Positions 52,145-60,238 of a stretch of DNA of 64,000 nucleotides are shown here, one piece after another. Under the pieces are notes generated by a model. It was not told where the DNA came from. It saw only the letters and a list, made by a program, of their open reading frames with translations, and made no database searches. Within the stretch, counting starts at the first letter, position 1. Each line of letters starts with the position of its first letter. Source of the stretch: Martinezella lusitana (lineage in GTDB: Bacteria; Pseudomonadota; Alphaproteobacteria; Rhizobiales; Rhizobiaceae); contig NZ_FMAF01000004.1 of NCBI RefSeq assembly GCF_900094565.1, positions 62,001 through 126,000 of the forward strand. The letters run 5' to 3'. A program made the translations under genes and the position numbers.

Positions 52145-55100
52145 ATGACTGTCACTGCCACACTCGCCGCCGAAGAACCATCGCCAGACGCCGCCCCATT
52201 CGCGCAGTTCGCACCCCCTATCCAGCAGCAAAGCCCGCTTCGAAAGGCGATCACGGCCGCCTACCGCCGCCCGGAAACCGAATGCCTCCCTATGCTGGTC
52301 GAGGCTGCCACTCTGCCGGAGCCCGTCCGCGAGGCTGCGAAGAAGACGGCGAGGACACTGATCGAAGCGCTCCGCGCCAAGCACAAGGGCGATGGCGTCG
52401 AAGGCCTGGTGCATGAATATTCGCTATCGAGCCAGGAAGGCGTGGCGCTGATGTGCCTTGCCGAGGCGCTGTTGCGCATTCCCGATACCGCGACGCGTGA
52501 CGCCCTGATCCGCGACAAGATTGCCGGGGGTAACTGGAAGTCGCATCTGGGCGGCGGTCGCTCCATTTTCGTCAATGCCGCGACCTGGGGCCTGGTGGTG
52601 ACCGGCAAGCTTACGTCGACAGTCAACGACGGCGGGCTGTCGGCATCGCTGACGCGGCTGATCGCGCGCTGCGGCGAGCCTGTCATCCGGCGCGGCGTCG
52701 ACATGGCCATGCGTATGATGGGCGAGCAATTCGTCACCGGCGAAACGATCGACGAGGCGCTGCGGCGCGCCCGCACGCTGGAGGCGAAGGGCTTCCGCTA
52801 CTCCTACGACATGCTCGGTGAGGCCGCGACGACGCATGCCGATGCCGAGCGCTATTATCGCGACTATGAAACCGCGATCCATGCGATCGGCAAGGCTTCG
52901 GCCGGCCGCGGCATTTACGAAGGGCCGGGCATCTCCATCAAGCTTTCAGCCCTGCATCCCCGCTATTCGCGCTCGCAGGCCGACAGGGTCATGGGCGAGC
53001 TGCTGCCGAAGGTGAAAGCGCTCGCCCTCCTCTCCAAGCGATACAATATCGGCTTGAATATCGATGCCGAAGAGGCCGACCGGCTGGAGCTATCGCTCGA
53101 TCTGCTGGAGGCGCTTTGCCTTGATCCCGATCTTGCTGGCTGGGATGGAATGGGCTTCGTCGTGCAGGCCTATGGCAAGCGCTGCCCCTTCGTCCTCGAT
53201 TTCATCATCGATCTCGCCCGCCGCTCAGGCCATCGGCTGATGGTCCGCCTCGTCAAGGGCGCCTATTGGGACGCCGAGATCAAGCGTGCCCAGCTGGATG
53301 GCCTCGAAGGCTTCCCGGTCTACACCCGCAAGGTCTACACCGACGTCTCCTACATCGCCTGCGCCAAGAAGCTGCTCGCGGCAACCGATGTAGTCTTCCC
53401 GCAATTCGCCACGCACAATGCGCAGACGCTGGCGACGATCTATCAGATGGCCGGAAACGATTTCTCCGTCGGCAAATATGAGTTCCAATGCCTGCATGGC
53501 ATGGGTGAACCGCTCTATGAGGAAGTGGTCGGCGCCGAAAACCTCGGCCGCCCGTGCCGGATCTACGCGCCCGTCGGCACGCATGAAACGCTGCTCGCCT
53601 ACCTTGTCCGGCGCCTGCTGGAAAACGGCGCCAACTCCTCCTTCGTCAACAAGATCGCCGATCCCGCCGTTCCCGTCTCCGAACTGATCGCCGATCCTGT
53701 CGAACGCGTGCGCGCAATGCCCATCATGGGCGCCCAGCACGACAAGATCGCCCTGCCCGCCGACCTGTTTGACGGTGCTCGAAAGAATTCTGTCGGCATA
53801 GATCTTTCAAACGAAGCGGCGCTTTCCGATCTGTCTATTGAACTGCACTCCTCCGCTGCCAGGGAATGGATTGCAAAGCCGTCGCTCGCTGATGGCTCTG
53901 AACGCGGCGAGAAGCGCCCAATCCTCAACCCCGCCGACCATTCCGATATCGTCGGTCAGGTTGCCGAGCTTAATCCTGAGGACGCGGCCGAGGTGATGCG
54001 CCTTGCAGCCGGCGCTGCTGCCTCATGGGCCGCCGTCAGCCCGGATGCGCGGGCAACGATGCTGGAGCGTGCCGCCGAGCTGATGCAAGGCGAGATGCCG
54101 TTGCTTGTAGGCTTGGCGATCCGCGAGGCGGGCAAGTCGGCTGCGAACGCCGTCGGCGAAGTCCGGGAAGCCATCGACTTCCTTCGCTATTATGCCGCGC
54201 AAGCGCGCGAGGTGTTGAAGCCCGACAGCGTCCCGCTCGGTCCGGTCGTCTGCATCAGCCCCTGGAACTTCCCGCTGGCGATCTTCACCGGCCAGGTTGC
54301 TGCTGCACTGGTCGCCGGCAACCCGGTCGTCGCCAAGCCGGCCGGCAATACACCGCTGATTGCCGCCCAGGGTATTCGCATCCTGCACGAAGCCGGTATT
54401 CCGCACGACGTTCTTCAATTCGCGCCGGGCAGCGGCAGGATGGGCTCGGCTCTCGTCGGTGCGCCGGAGACTGCCGGCGTCATGTTCACCGGTTCGACTG
54501 AAGTCGCCCGGCTCATTCAGGCGCAGCTTTCCGAACGGCTGTCGAAATTCAACAAGCCGATCCCGCTGATCGCCGAGACCGGTGGCCAGAACGGCATGAT
54601 CGTCGACTCCTCGGCGCTCGCCGAACAGGTGGTCGGCGATGTGATCGCTTCTGCCTTCGACAGCGCCGGACAGCGCTGCTCGGCTCTGCGCGTGCTGTGC
54701 CTGCAGGAGGAAATCGCAGATCGCACGCTGACCATGCTGCGAGGCGCGCTTCGCGAACTGTCCGTTGGCCGAACCGACAGGCTCGCCATCGATATCGGCC
54801 CTGTCATCGACGACAGCGCCAAGCGCGGCATCGATGAACATATCGAACGCATGCGCAAGCTCGGCTGCGCCGTCGAGCAACTCGACCTTCCCGCAAGTGC
54901 CGACAAGGGCACATTCGTCGCCCCGACGATCATCGAGCTGAAGAAGCTGAGCGACCTCAAGAAAGAGGTGTTCGGACCTGTCCTCCACATCATTCGCTAC
55001 AAGCGCAAGGGGCTCGACAAGCTGATCGACGATGTCAATGCATCCGGCTACGGCCTGACTTTCGGCCTGCATACGCGGCTCGACGACATGATCGCCCATG

Positions 55101-55840
55101 TCACCGGGCGCGTGCGGGCGGGCAATCTCTATGTCAACCGCAACATCATCGGCGCCGTTGTCGGCGTCCAGCCCTTTGGCGGCCGCGGCCTTTCCGGCAC
55201 AGGCCCGAAAGCGGGTGGACCTATGTATCTGCGCAGGCTCGTCGCCTCTTCGACAGAACCCTTGCGCGACGCCACTGTACAAGTCGATCCGGCCGCCCTG
55301 GAATTTCTCGCCTGGCTTGAGAGCAAGGGAGCAGCAAAGCAGGCGCGCGCCGTCGCCGGCCAATCATCATTGGGCTTCAACGCCGAGCTGACAGGCCCCG
55401 TCGGCGAATTGAACCTCTATGCGCTGCATCCCCGCGGCAGGATCCTGCTTATTCCCCAGACCGCACTTGGCCTGCATGTCCAGATCGCTGCCGCGCTTGC
55501 GACTGGCAATTCGATCGCCATCGACGCTTTATCCGGCCTGCAGGACGAGCTTCAGAACCTGCCGGCCGCCGTCACAAGCCGCATCTCCTGGACAAAGGAC
55601 TGGGCTGCGGACGGACCTTTCGCCGGCGCGCTCATCGAAGGTAATGCCGAGCGCATCGCACAGGCCGTCAAGACCATCGCCACACTGCCCGGCCCGCTGG
55701 TGCTGACGCAGGGCGCCTCGAGCGAGGAAATCGCCAACAGCACGGACGCTTATTGCCTGAACTGGCTATTGGAAGAAGTGACGACCTCGATCAACACCGC
55801 CGCAGCCGGCGGCAATGCAAGCCTGATGACCATCGGATAA
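52145..55840 (+). CDS. putA: Bifunctional proline dehydrogenase / glutamate-semialdehyde dehydrogenase PutA
   Basis: A 1231-residue enzyme that oxidises proline to glutamate in two steps. The start at 52145 follows GAGG. The N-terminal RHH DNA-binding domain of enteric PutA is absent, consistent with a separate PutR. The FAD-dependent proline dehydrogenase barrel covers about residues 150-480 ('RYSYDMLGEAATTHADA', 'GISIKLSALHPRY', 'RLMVRLVKGAYWD'). The aldehyde dehydrogenase follows (about 550-1000) with catalytic C845 in 'AGQRCSALRV' and 'KPAGNTPLIA'. About 200 further residues form the C-terminal domain with a degenerate ALDH fold typical of long PutAs. A strong terminator follows. Confidence 0.97.
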   Translation: MTVTATLAAEEPSPDAAPFAQFAPPIQQQSPLRKAITAAYRRPETECLPMLVEAATLPEPVREAAKKTARTLIEALRAKHKGDGVEGLVHEYSLSSQEGVALMCLAEALLRIPDTATRDALIRDKIAGGNWKSHLGGGRSIFVNAATWGLVVTGKLTSTVNDGGLSASLTRLIARCGEPVIRRGVDMAMRMMGEQFVTGETIDEALRRARTLEAKGFRYSYDMLGEAATTHADAERYYRDYETAIHAIGKASAGRGIYEGPGISIKLSALHPRYSRSQADRVMGELLPKVKALALLSKRYNIGLNIDAEEADRLELSLDLLEALCLDPDLAGWDGMGFVVQAYGKRCPFVLDFIIDLARRSGHRLMVRLVKGAYWDAEIKRAQLDGLEGFPVYTRKVYTDVSYIACAKKLLAATDVVFPQFATHNAQTLATIYQMAGNDFSVGKYEFQCLHGMGEPLYEEVVGAENLGRPCRIYAPVGTHETLLAYLVRRLLENGANSSFVNKIADPAVPVSELIADPVERVRAMPIMGAQHDKIALPADLFDGARKNSVGIDLSNEAALSDLSIELHSSAAREWIAKPSLADGSERGEKRPILNPADHSDIVGQVAELNPEDAAEVMRLAAGAAASWAAVSPDARATMLERAAELMQGEMPLLVGLAIREAGKSAANAVGEVREAIDFLRYYAAQAREVLKPDSVPLGPVVCISPWNFPLAIFTGQVAAALVAGNPVVAKPAGNTPLIAAQGIRILHEAGIPHDVLQFAPGSGRMGSALVGAPETAGVMFTGSTEVARLIQAQLSERLSKFNKPIPLIAETGGQNGMIVDSSALAEQVVGDVIASAFDSAGQRCSALRVLCLQEEIADRTLTMLRGALRELSVGRTDRLAIDIGPVIDDSAKRGIDEHIERMRKLGCAVEQLDLPASADKGTFVAPTIIELKKLSDLKKEVFGPVLHIIRYKRKGLDKLIDDVNASGYGLTFGLHTRLDDMIAHVTGRVRAGNLYVNRNIIGAVVGVQPFGGRGLSGTGPKAGGPMYLRRLVASSTEPLRDATVQVDPAALEFLAWLESKGAAKQARAVAGQSSLGFNAELTGPVGELNLYALHPRGRILLIPQTALGLHVQIAAALATGNSIAIDALSGLQDELQNLPAAVTSRISWTKDWAADGPFAGALIEGNAERIAQAVKTIATLPGPLVLTQGASSEEIANSTDAYCLNWLLEEVTTSINTAAAGGNASLMTIG

Positions 55841-55863
55841 CGTCTTTCGTAACCTTGATGCAT

Positions 55864-55906
55864 GCGGCAGTCGAACCCTTGCCGAGGGTTGGCTGCCGCC
55901 TTTTTT
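55864..55906 (+). terminator. Intrinsic terminator of putA
   Basis: GCGGCAG (55864-55870) and CTGCCGC (55893-55899) form the outer stem, AACCCT (55874-55879) and AGGGTT (55885-55890) the inner stem, followed by CTTTTTT. It begins about 24 bases after the putA stop. Confidence 0.9.
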
Positions 55907-56014
55907 ATTGATCTGCCTTCGATCGTAAACCCTCCCAAACTCGCCCCGGCGCAATCGCCGCCACGCGCTCTTCTTGCGCCTCGAGCGCCATGAACCGGTG
56001 CGCTCAAAAATATT

Positions 56015-56065
56015 TGAGAAAAGCTTTTCTCATCTTGACTCTCATAGTGAGAAAAGCTTTTCTCA
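56015..56065. promoter_or_regulatory. Two perfect 18-base palindromes before the LacI-headed operon
   Basis: TGAGAAAAGCTTTTCTCA occurs twice (56015-56032 and 56048-56065), each a perfect palindrome; centre-to-centre distance is 33 bases, about three helical turns. A CTTGAC -35-like box (56034-56039) sits between them. The pair has the form of LacI-family operators on one face of the DNA, so the downstream LacI protein likely represses its own promoter and that of the sugar operon. Confidence 0.75.
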
Positions 56066-56090
56066 TGAAAAATCGAACGGGAGAAAACAT

Positions 56091-57110
56091 CTGGAAAACC
56101 AGCGTGCGAGAGGCGGCCGGGCAACGATTCACGATGTTGCAGCGGCTGCGGGCGTGAGCATTTCCACGGCATCGAAAGCCCTGAACAATACCGGTCGCAT
56201 GGGTGACGACACTCGCGAGCGGGTCAAACGCATCGCCGCCGAGATCGGCTTTCGCCCGAACGCATTGGCAAAGGGACTGCTCAGCAATCGCACCTTCACG
56301 ATCGGTCTTCTGACCAACGATACATATGGCCGCTTCACGCTGCCTGTTATGGCCGGCATCACGGAAGCGCTCGTCGATCACGGAGTTTCGGTCTTCCTCT
56401 GCACGATCGAGGACGATCCGGCGCTCGGAAAGGTTCATGTGGACGCCATGCTGGACAAGCACGTCGACGGCATCATCGCCTCGGGGAAGCGGATCGACCG
56501 CCGCCTGCCGGTGGATCTTTCCAACCTGCCCGTGCCCGTCGTCTATGCCTTTACCGAGGGTGCGCCCGATAGCGTCACCTTCTGCGCCGATGACTTTCAG
56601 GGCGCGGCCCTTGCCGTCGAGTGGCTGAAGGGTCTTGGCCGCCACCGGATCGCCCATGTGACCGGCCCGGAGAGCTTCGTCTCGGTGCGCGAGCGTGCCC
56701 GGGCCTATCGCGAGCTTGCCGGCGACACGCTGCCGGTCATGTACGGCTCCTGGTCGGAGGCGTGGGGACATGAGGCGGTGGAGCAACTGTGGAGCACAGC
56801 CGGCGCAAAGCCGGATGGTATTTTTTGCGGCAACGACCAGATCGCCCGCGCGGTCGTGGATGCGCTGCGCGAGCGCAGCGTGCGGGTGCCGGAGGATGTC
56901 TCGGTGGTCGGCTTCGACAATTGGGAGATCGTCGCGGCGCAAACGCGGCCGCCGCTGACGACGGTCGACATGAATCTCAAGGCGCTCGGCAGAGAAGCCG
57001 GGCTGACGGTTCTGGCGCTGGCGGAGGGACGCACCGTCGAACCGGGGATCAGAACATTGCCCTGCGAACTCGTCGTGCGGCAGTCGTGCGGGGGAGACCC
57101 CAATCTTTAA
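56091..57110 (+). CDS. LacI-family regulator of the arabinoside operon
   Basis: A 339-residue regulator from the chosen start. The headpiece 'RATIHDVAAAAGVSISTASKALNNTGRM' (cited in part) and ligand domain 'IGLLTNDTYGRFTLPVMAGI' and 'FCGNDQIARAVVDAL' are typical. The start is a problem: in-frame ATG 55974 or GTG 55998 would place both operator palindromes inside the gene; an ATG at 56065 is out of frame. CTG at 56091 has GGGAG seven bases upstream and yields the usual LacI length, so a CTG start is proposed. It leads the importer and GH127 genes. Confidence 0.85.
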   Translation: MENQRARGGRATIHDVAAAAGVSISTASKALNNTGRMGDDTRERVKRIAAEIGFRPNALAKGLLSNRTFTIGLLTNDTYGRFTLPVMAGITEALVDHGVSVFLCTIEDDPALGKVHVDAMLDKHVDGIIASGKRIDRRLPVDLSNLPVPVVYAFTEGAPDSVTFCADDFQGAALAVEWLKGLGRHRIAHVTGPESFVSVRERARAYRELAGDTLPVMYGSWSEAWGHEAVEQLWSTAGAKPDGIFCGNDQIARAVVDALRERSVRVPEDVSVVGFDNWEIVAAQTRPPLTTVDMNLKALGREAGLTVLALAEGRTVEPGIRTLPCELVVRQSCGGDPNL

Positions 57111-57155
57111 TTGAGGAAAAGGGGCACACGGGAGTTGCCCCATGGGAGGAGAAAC

Positions 57156-58391
57156 ATGATGAAGCGCTTTCTGGCCGCAACCGGCCTCATATCCCTATGC
57201 CTTGCATCCGCCGCATCCGCCGAAAACATCTCCATGTGGGTGCGCAGCGGCATCGGCGATTCCTTCAAGAAGGTCGTCGAGGCCTATAATGCCGGCCACG
57301 ACGACAAGGTCGCGCTGACGGAAGTGCCGTTCTCGGAACTCGTGCAGAAATACGCAACCGCCATCGCCGGCGGCCAGGCCCCTGACGCGTTGTCGATGGA
57401 CCTGATCTATACGCCGGCCTTTGCCGCCGCAGGCCAGCTCGCGGACCTCACTGATTGGGCCAAGAGCCTGCCCTACTTCAACTCGCTCTCGCCCTCACAT
57501 GTGAAGCTCGGCACCTATGACGGCCATGTCTACGGCCTGCCGCTGTCGGTCGAGACCTCGGTCTTCGCCTGGAACAAGGATCTCTACAAGAAGGCCGGCC
57601 TCGACCCGGAAAAGGCGCCGGCCACCTGGGAGGAGATCGAGCAGAATGCCGAAAAGATCCGCGCGCTCGGTGGCGATACCTACGGCTTCTATTTCTCCGG
57701 CGGCGGTTGTGGCGGCTGCATGATCTTCACTTTCACCCCACTCGTCTGGGGTGCGGGCGCCGACATTCTTTCGGCAGACGGCAAGACCGCCACGCTCGAC
57801 ACGCCGCAAATGCGCAAGGCGGTCGGCATCTACCGCGACATGGTCAAGAAGGATCTGGTGCCGGCGGGAGCCGCCAGCGACATTGGCGCCAATTTCCTTA
57901 GCATCAGCAACGGCAGGATCGGCCAGCAAAGCATCGGCGCCTTTTCGATCGGCACGCTGATCACGCAATATCCCGATATCCATTTCGGCGTGACGCTGAT
58001 CCCCGGCGTCGACGGCAAGCCGTCTTCCTTTGCCGGCGGCGACAATTTCGTCATCTCCAAGGGTACCAAGAAGCTCGATGCGGTGAAAAAATTCCTCGAA
58101 TACACCTATTCGCTCGAGGGACAGAAGATCATGGCGAAGTACGGCAGCCTACCGACGCGTGGCGATATCGCCGATCAGGTGCTACAAGGCCTCGATCCGC
58201 GCATGCAGGTGGGCCTCAAGGCCATATCGGTCGCCAAGACGCCCTATACGCTGCAGTTCAACGATCTGATCAACAGCGCCAACGGACCCTGGGCTGGCTT
58301 CACCAATGCCGCCATCTTCGGAAGCGACGTCGACGGCGCCTTTTCCAGCGCCCAATCGGAGATGCAGTCGATCATCGACAACGCCCAGTAA
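57156..58391 (+). CDS. Sugar ABC transporter substrate-binding protein (CUT1)
   Basis: A 411-residue periplasmic binding protein. A GGGAGGAG site precedes two successive ATGs; the first (57156) is used. The signal peptide is about residues 1-22 ('MMKRFLAATGLISLCLAS...ASA-E'). The mature part has 'FSELVQKYATAIAGGQAPDALSMDLIY' in part and 'YGLPLSVETSVFAWNKDLYKKAGLD', the usual family-1 pattern. It sits between LacI and the permeases in an operon with GH127, so arabinose oligosaccharides are plausible ligands. A strong hairpin follows it. Confidence 0.94.
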   Translation: MMKRFLAATGLISLCLASAASAENISMWVRSGIGDSFKKVVEAYNAGHDDKVALTEVPFSELVQKYATAIAGGQAPDALSMDLIYTPAFAAAGQLADLTDWAKSLPYFNSLSPSHVKLGTYDGHVYGLPLSVETSVFAWNKDLYKKAGLDPEKAPATWEEIEQNAEKIRALGGDTYGFYFSGGGCGGCMIFTFTPLVWGAGADILSADGKTATLDTPQMRKAVGIYRDMVKKDLVPAGAASDIGANFLSISNGRIGQQSIGAFSIGTLITQYPDIHFGVTLIPGVDGKPSSFAGGDNFVISKGTKKLDAVKKFLEYTYSLEGQKIMAKYGSLPTRGDIADQVLQGLDPRMQVGLKAISVAKTPYTLQFNDLINSANGPWAGFTNAAIFGSDVDGAFSSAQSEMQSIIDNAQ

Positions 58392-58406
58392 CATAAACGC
58401 GTGAAC

Positions 58407-58432
58407 ACCGGGAAGCCTTGGGGCTTCCCGGT
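58407..58432 (+). terminator. Intra-operon hairpin after the binding-protein gene
   Basis: ACCGGGAAGCC (58407-58417) and GGCTTCCCGGT (58422-58432) form a perfect eleven-pair stem with a four-base loop, between the binding-protein stop and the permease ribosome site. There is no T tract, so it probably blocks 3' decay or partly stops transcription and keeps the binding protein more abundant than the membrane parts. Confidence 0.6.
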
Positions 58433-58460
58433 CCTTCCATCGCAACATCGGGAGCATTCC

Positions 58461-59378
58461 ATGGCTGGTCCTGGAGCTACAGCAACCGCGCGGCTTCGCA
58501 AGCGGCGAAGGCGTGCCGGCTGGCACGGATTTCTCTACATCGCGCCGGCCATGGCGCTCGTCATCGTCTTCTTCATTCTGCCCGTCATCTTCACCGTTTG
58601 GATGAGCCTGCATAACTGGCCGCTGCTCGGCAATCCCCGCTGGATCGGCTTCGGCAACTATACGCGCATGGTCTCCGACATACGTTTCATGGCGGCGCTA
58701 CGGTTTACCGCCTATTACACCGTCATCGTCACCATCGCGATTTTCGCCATAGCCTTTCCGCTGGCGCTCTATGTGGAGAAGCAGCGGCCCTTCGTCGGCT
58801 TCTACCGCACCATCATCTTCCTTCCCGTCGTTGTCGGGCTTGCGACGGCCTCGCTGCTCTGGGTCTGGCTCGCCAATGTCGACAGCGGCTTTTTCGCGCC
58901 GGTGGCGCTGGCGCTCGGTCTGGCCGACAAGAGGCCGAACCTGCTGGCCGACTTCGACATGGCCTTCGCCACGATCATCGTCATGGTCGTTTGGAAAATC
59001 GCCGGTTTCACCATGATCATCCTTCTCACCGGCCTGCAGGCAATCCCCTCCGAACTCACCGAAGCCGCCCGCATCGATGGCGCAAAACGCTGGCAGCGCT
59101 TCCGGCATCTGACCCTGCCGCTGATGCGCCGCACCATCGCGCTCGCGCTGATCATTTCCATCACCGGCTCGGTGCTCGCCTTCGACCAGTTCTACATCAT
59201 GACCAGCGGCGGGCCGCAAAACCGAATGATTTCCGTTGTTTACTACATTTTCAACCAGTCCTTCGTGTCCTTCAATCTCGGCTATGGCGCCGCACTCTCC
59301 ATCGCACTGCTCGTCATTCTCGTGCTGATCAGCATCGTCCAGCTCTGGCTGCTGCGCGTCGGGGAGGATCGGCCATGA
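58461..59378 (+). CDS. Sugar ABC transporter permease (CUT1, MalF-like)
   Basis: A 305-residue permease. The ATG at 58461 has GGGAG. A basic N-terminus ('RLRKRRRRAG') precedes the first membrane segment ('FLYIAPAMALVIVFFILPVIF'). The EAA loop is 'PSELTEAARIDGAKRWQRFRHLTLPLM' in part, and 'FDQFYIMTSGGP' is a family mark. The stop overlaps the next permease start (ATGA). Confidence 0.94.
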   Translation: MAGPGATATARLRKRRRRAGWHGFLYIAPAMALVIVFFILPVIFTVWMSLHNWPLLGNPRWIGFGNYTRMVSDIRFMAALRFTAYYTVIVTIAIFAIAFPLALYVEKQRPFVGFYRTIIFLPVVVGLATASLLWVWLANVDSGFFAPVALALGLADKRPNLLADFDMAFATIIVMVVWKIAGFTMIILLTGLQAIPSELTEAARIDGAKRWQRFRHLTLPLMRRTIALALIISITGSVLAFDQFYIMTSGGPQNRMISVVYYIFNQSFVSFNLGYGAALSIALLVILVLISIVQLWLLRVGEDRP

Positions 59379-60238
59379 TCAGCGCAAAGGAGCGCCGCGC
59401 AAGGCGCAAGCTTTGGGGCGGTGTCGGCTATCACGGCATCGGCGTCATCATCGTCATCTTCTTCTTCGCACCCTTTGCGATCGCGCTCCTGTCTTCGTTC
59501 CGGCACGGTAGCGAGGCGAGCCTTCCGCCGCTGCCACCCTGGCCGACGACGGGCTTCAGCTTCGATGCCTATCGTTCGCTCGATGGCTTCGGCGCCGGCA
59601 TCGTGCAGCACACGCTGAATTCGCTCTTCGTCTCGCTCGGCACGGTGCTGCTGACCGTCATCGTCAGCCTGCTCGCCGGCTACGGCTTCTCGCGCTATCA
59701 ATTCCCCTTCAAGGGTGCGCTGTTCATATTGGTCATCGCAACGCTGATGATCCCCTTTCAGTCGATCCTGACGCCGCTTTTCATCATCCTGGCGAAGCTT
59801 GGCCTCAACAATTCGCTGATCGGGCTGACGCTGGTCTACGTGACGCTGCAACTGCCCTTCTCGGTCTTCATGATGCGCAACGCCTTTGACGCGGTGCCCA
59901 AGGAAATCGAAGAGGCAGCCCGCATCGACGGCGCGCGCGACCTCAGGCTTCTCTTCCGCGTGCTGTTTCCGCTGGTGCTGCCTGGTGTGGCAACGGTTGC
60001 GATCTTCGCCTTCCTGAATGCCTGGAACGAGTTCCTGGCAGCGCTGATCCTTCTCTCCAGCAACGAGAAATTCACCCTGCCGGTGCTGATGATCGCCGTC
60101 AGAACCGGGCGCCTCGGCGCCGTCAATTGGGGGGCGGTCCAGGCCGGCATCGCTGTCATGACCATCCCCTGCGTCATCGTCTTCCTGCTTCTGCAACGCT
60201 ACTACATGCGCGGCCTGATGGCCGGCGCGGTGAAATGA
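59375..60238 (+). CDS. Sugar ABC transporter permease (CUT1, MalG-like)
   Basis: A 287-residue permease, coupled to the previous gene by overlap. The first membrane segment is 'GIGVIIVIFFFAPFAIALL'. The EAA loop is 'PKEIEEAARIDGARDLRLLFRV'-like (cited in part), and the end 'RYYMRGLMAGAVK' is the usual MalG tail. With the MalF-like subunit it forms the channel for the sugar bound by the protein at 57156. Confidence 0.94.
   Translation: MISAKERRARRKLWGGVGYHGIGVIIVIFFFAPFAIALLSSFRHGSEASLPPLPPWPTTGFSFDAYRSLDGFGAGIVQHTLNSLFVSLGTVLLTVIVSLLAGYGFSRYQFPFKGALFILVIATLMIPFQSILTPLFIILAKLGLNNSLIGLTLVYVTLQLPFSVFMMRNAFDAVPKEIEEAARIDGARDLRLLFRVLFPLVLPGVATVAIFAFLNAWNEFLAALILLSSNEKFTLPVLMIAVRTGRLGAVNWGAVQAGIAVMTIPCVIVFLLLQRYYMRGLMAGAVK

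Noticed and set aside
54023..55363. Minus-strand frame of 446 codons opposite putA
   Set aside because: Shadow of the aldehyde dehydrogenase part of PutA; no start signal or domain.
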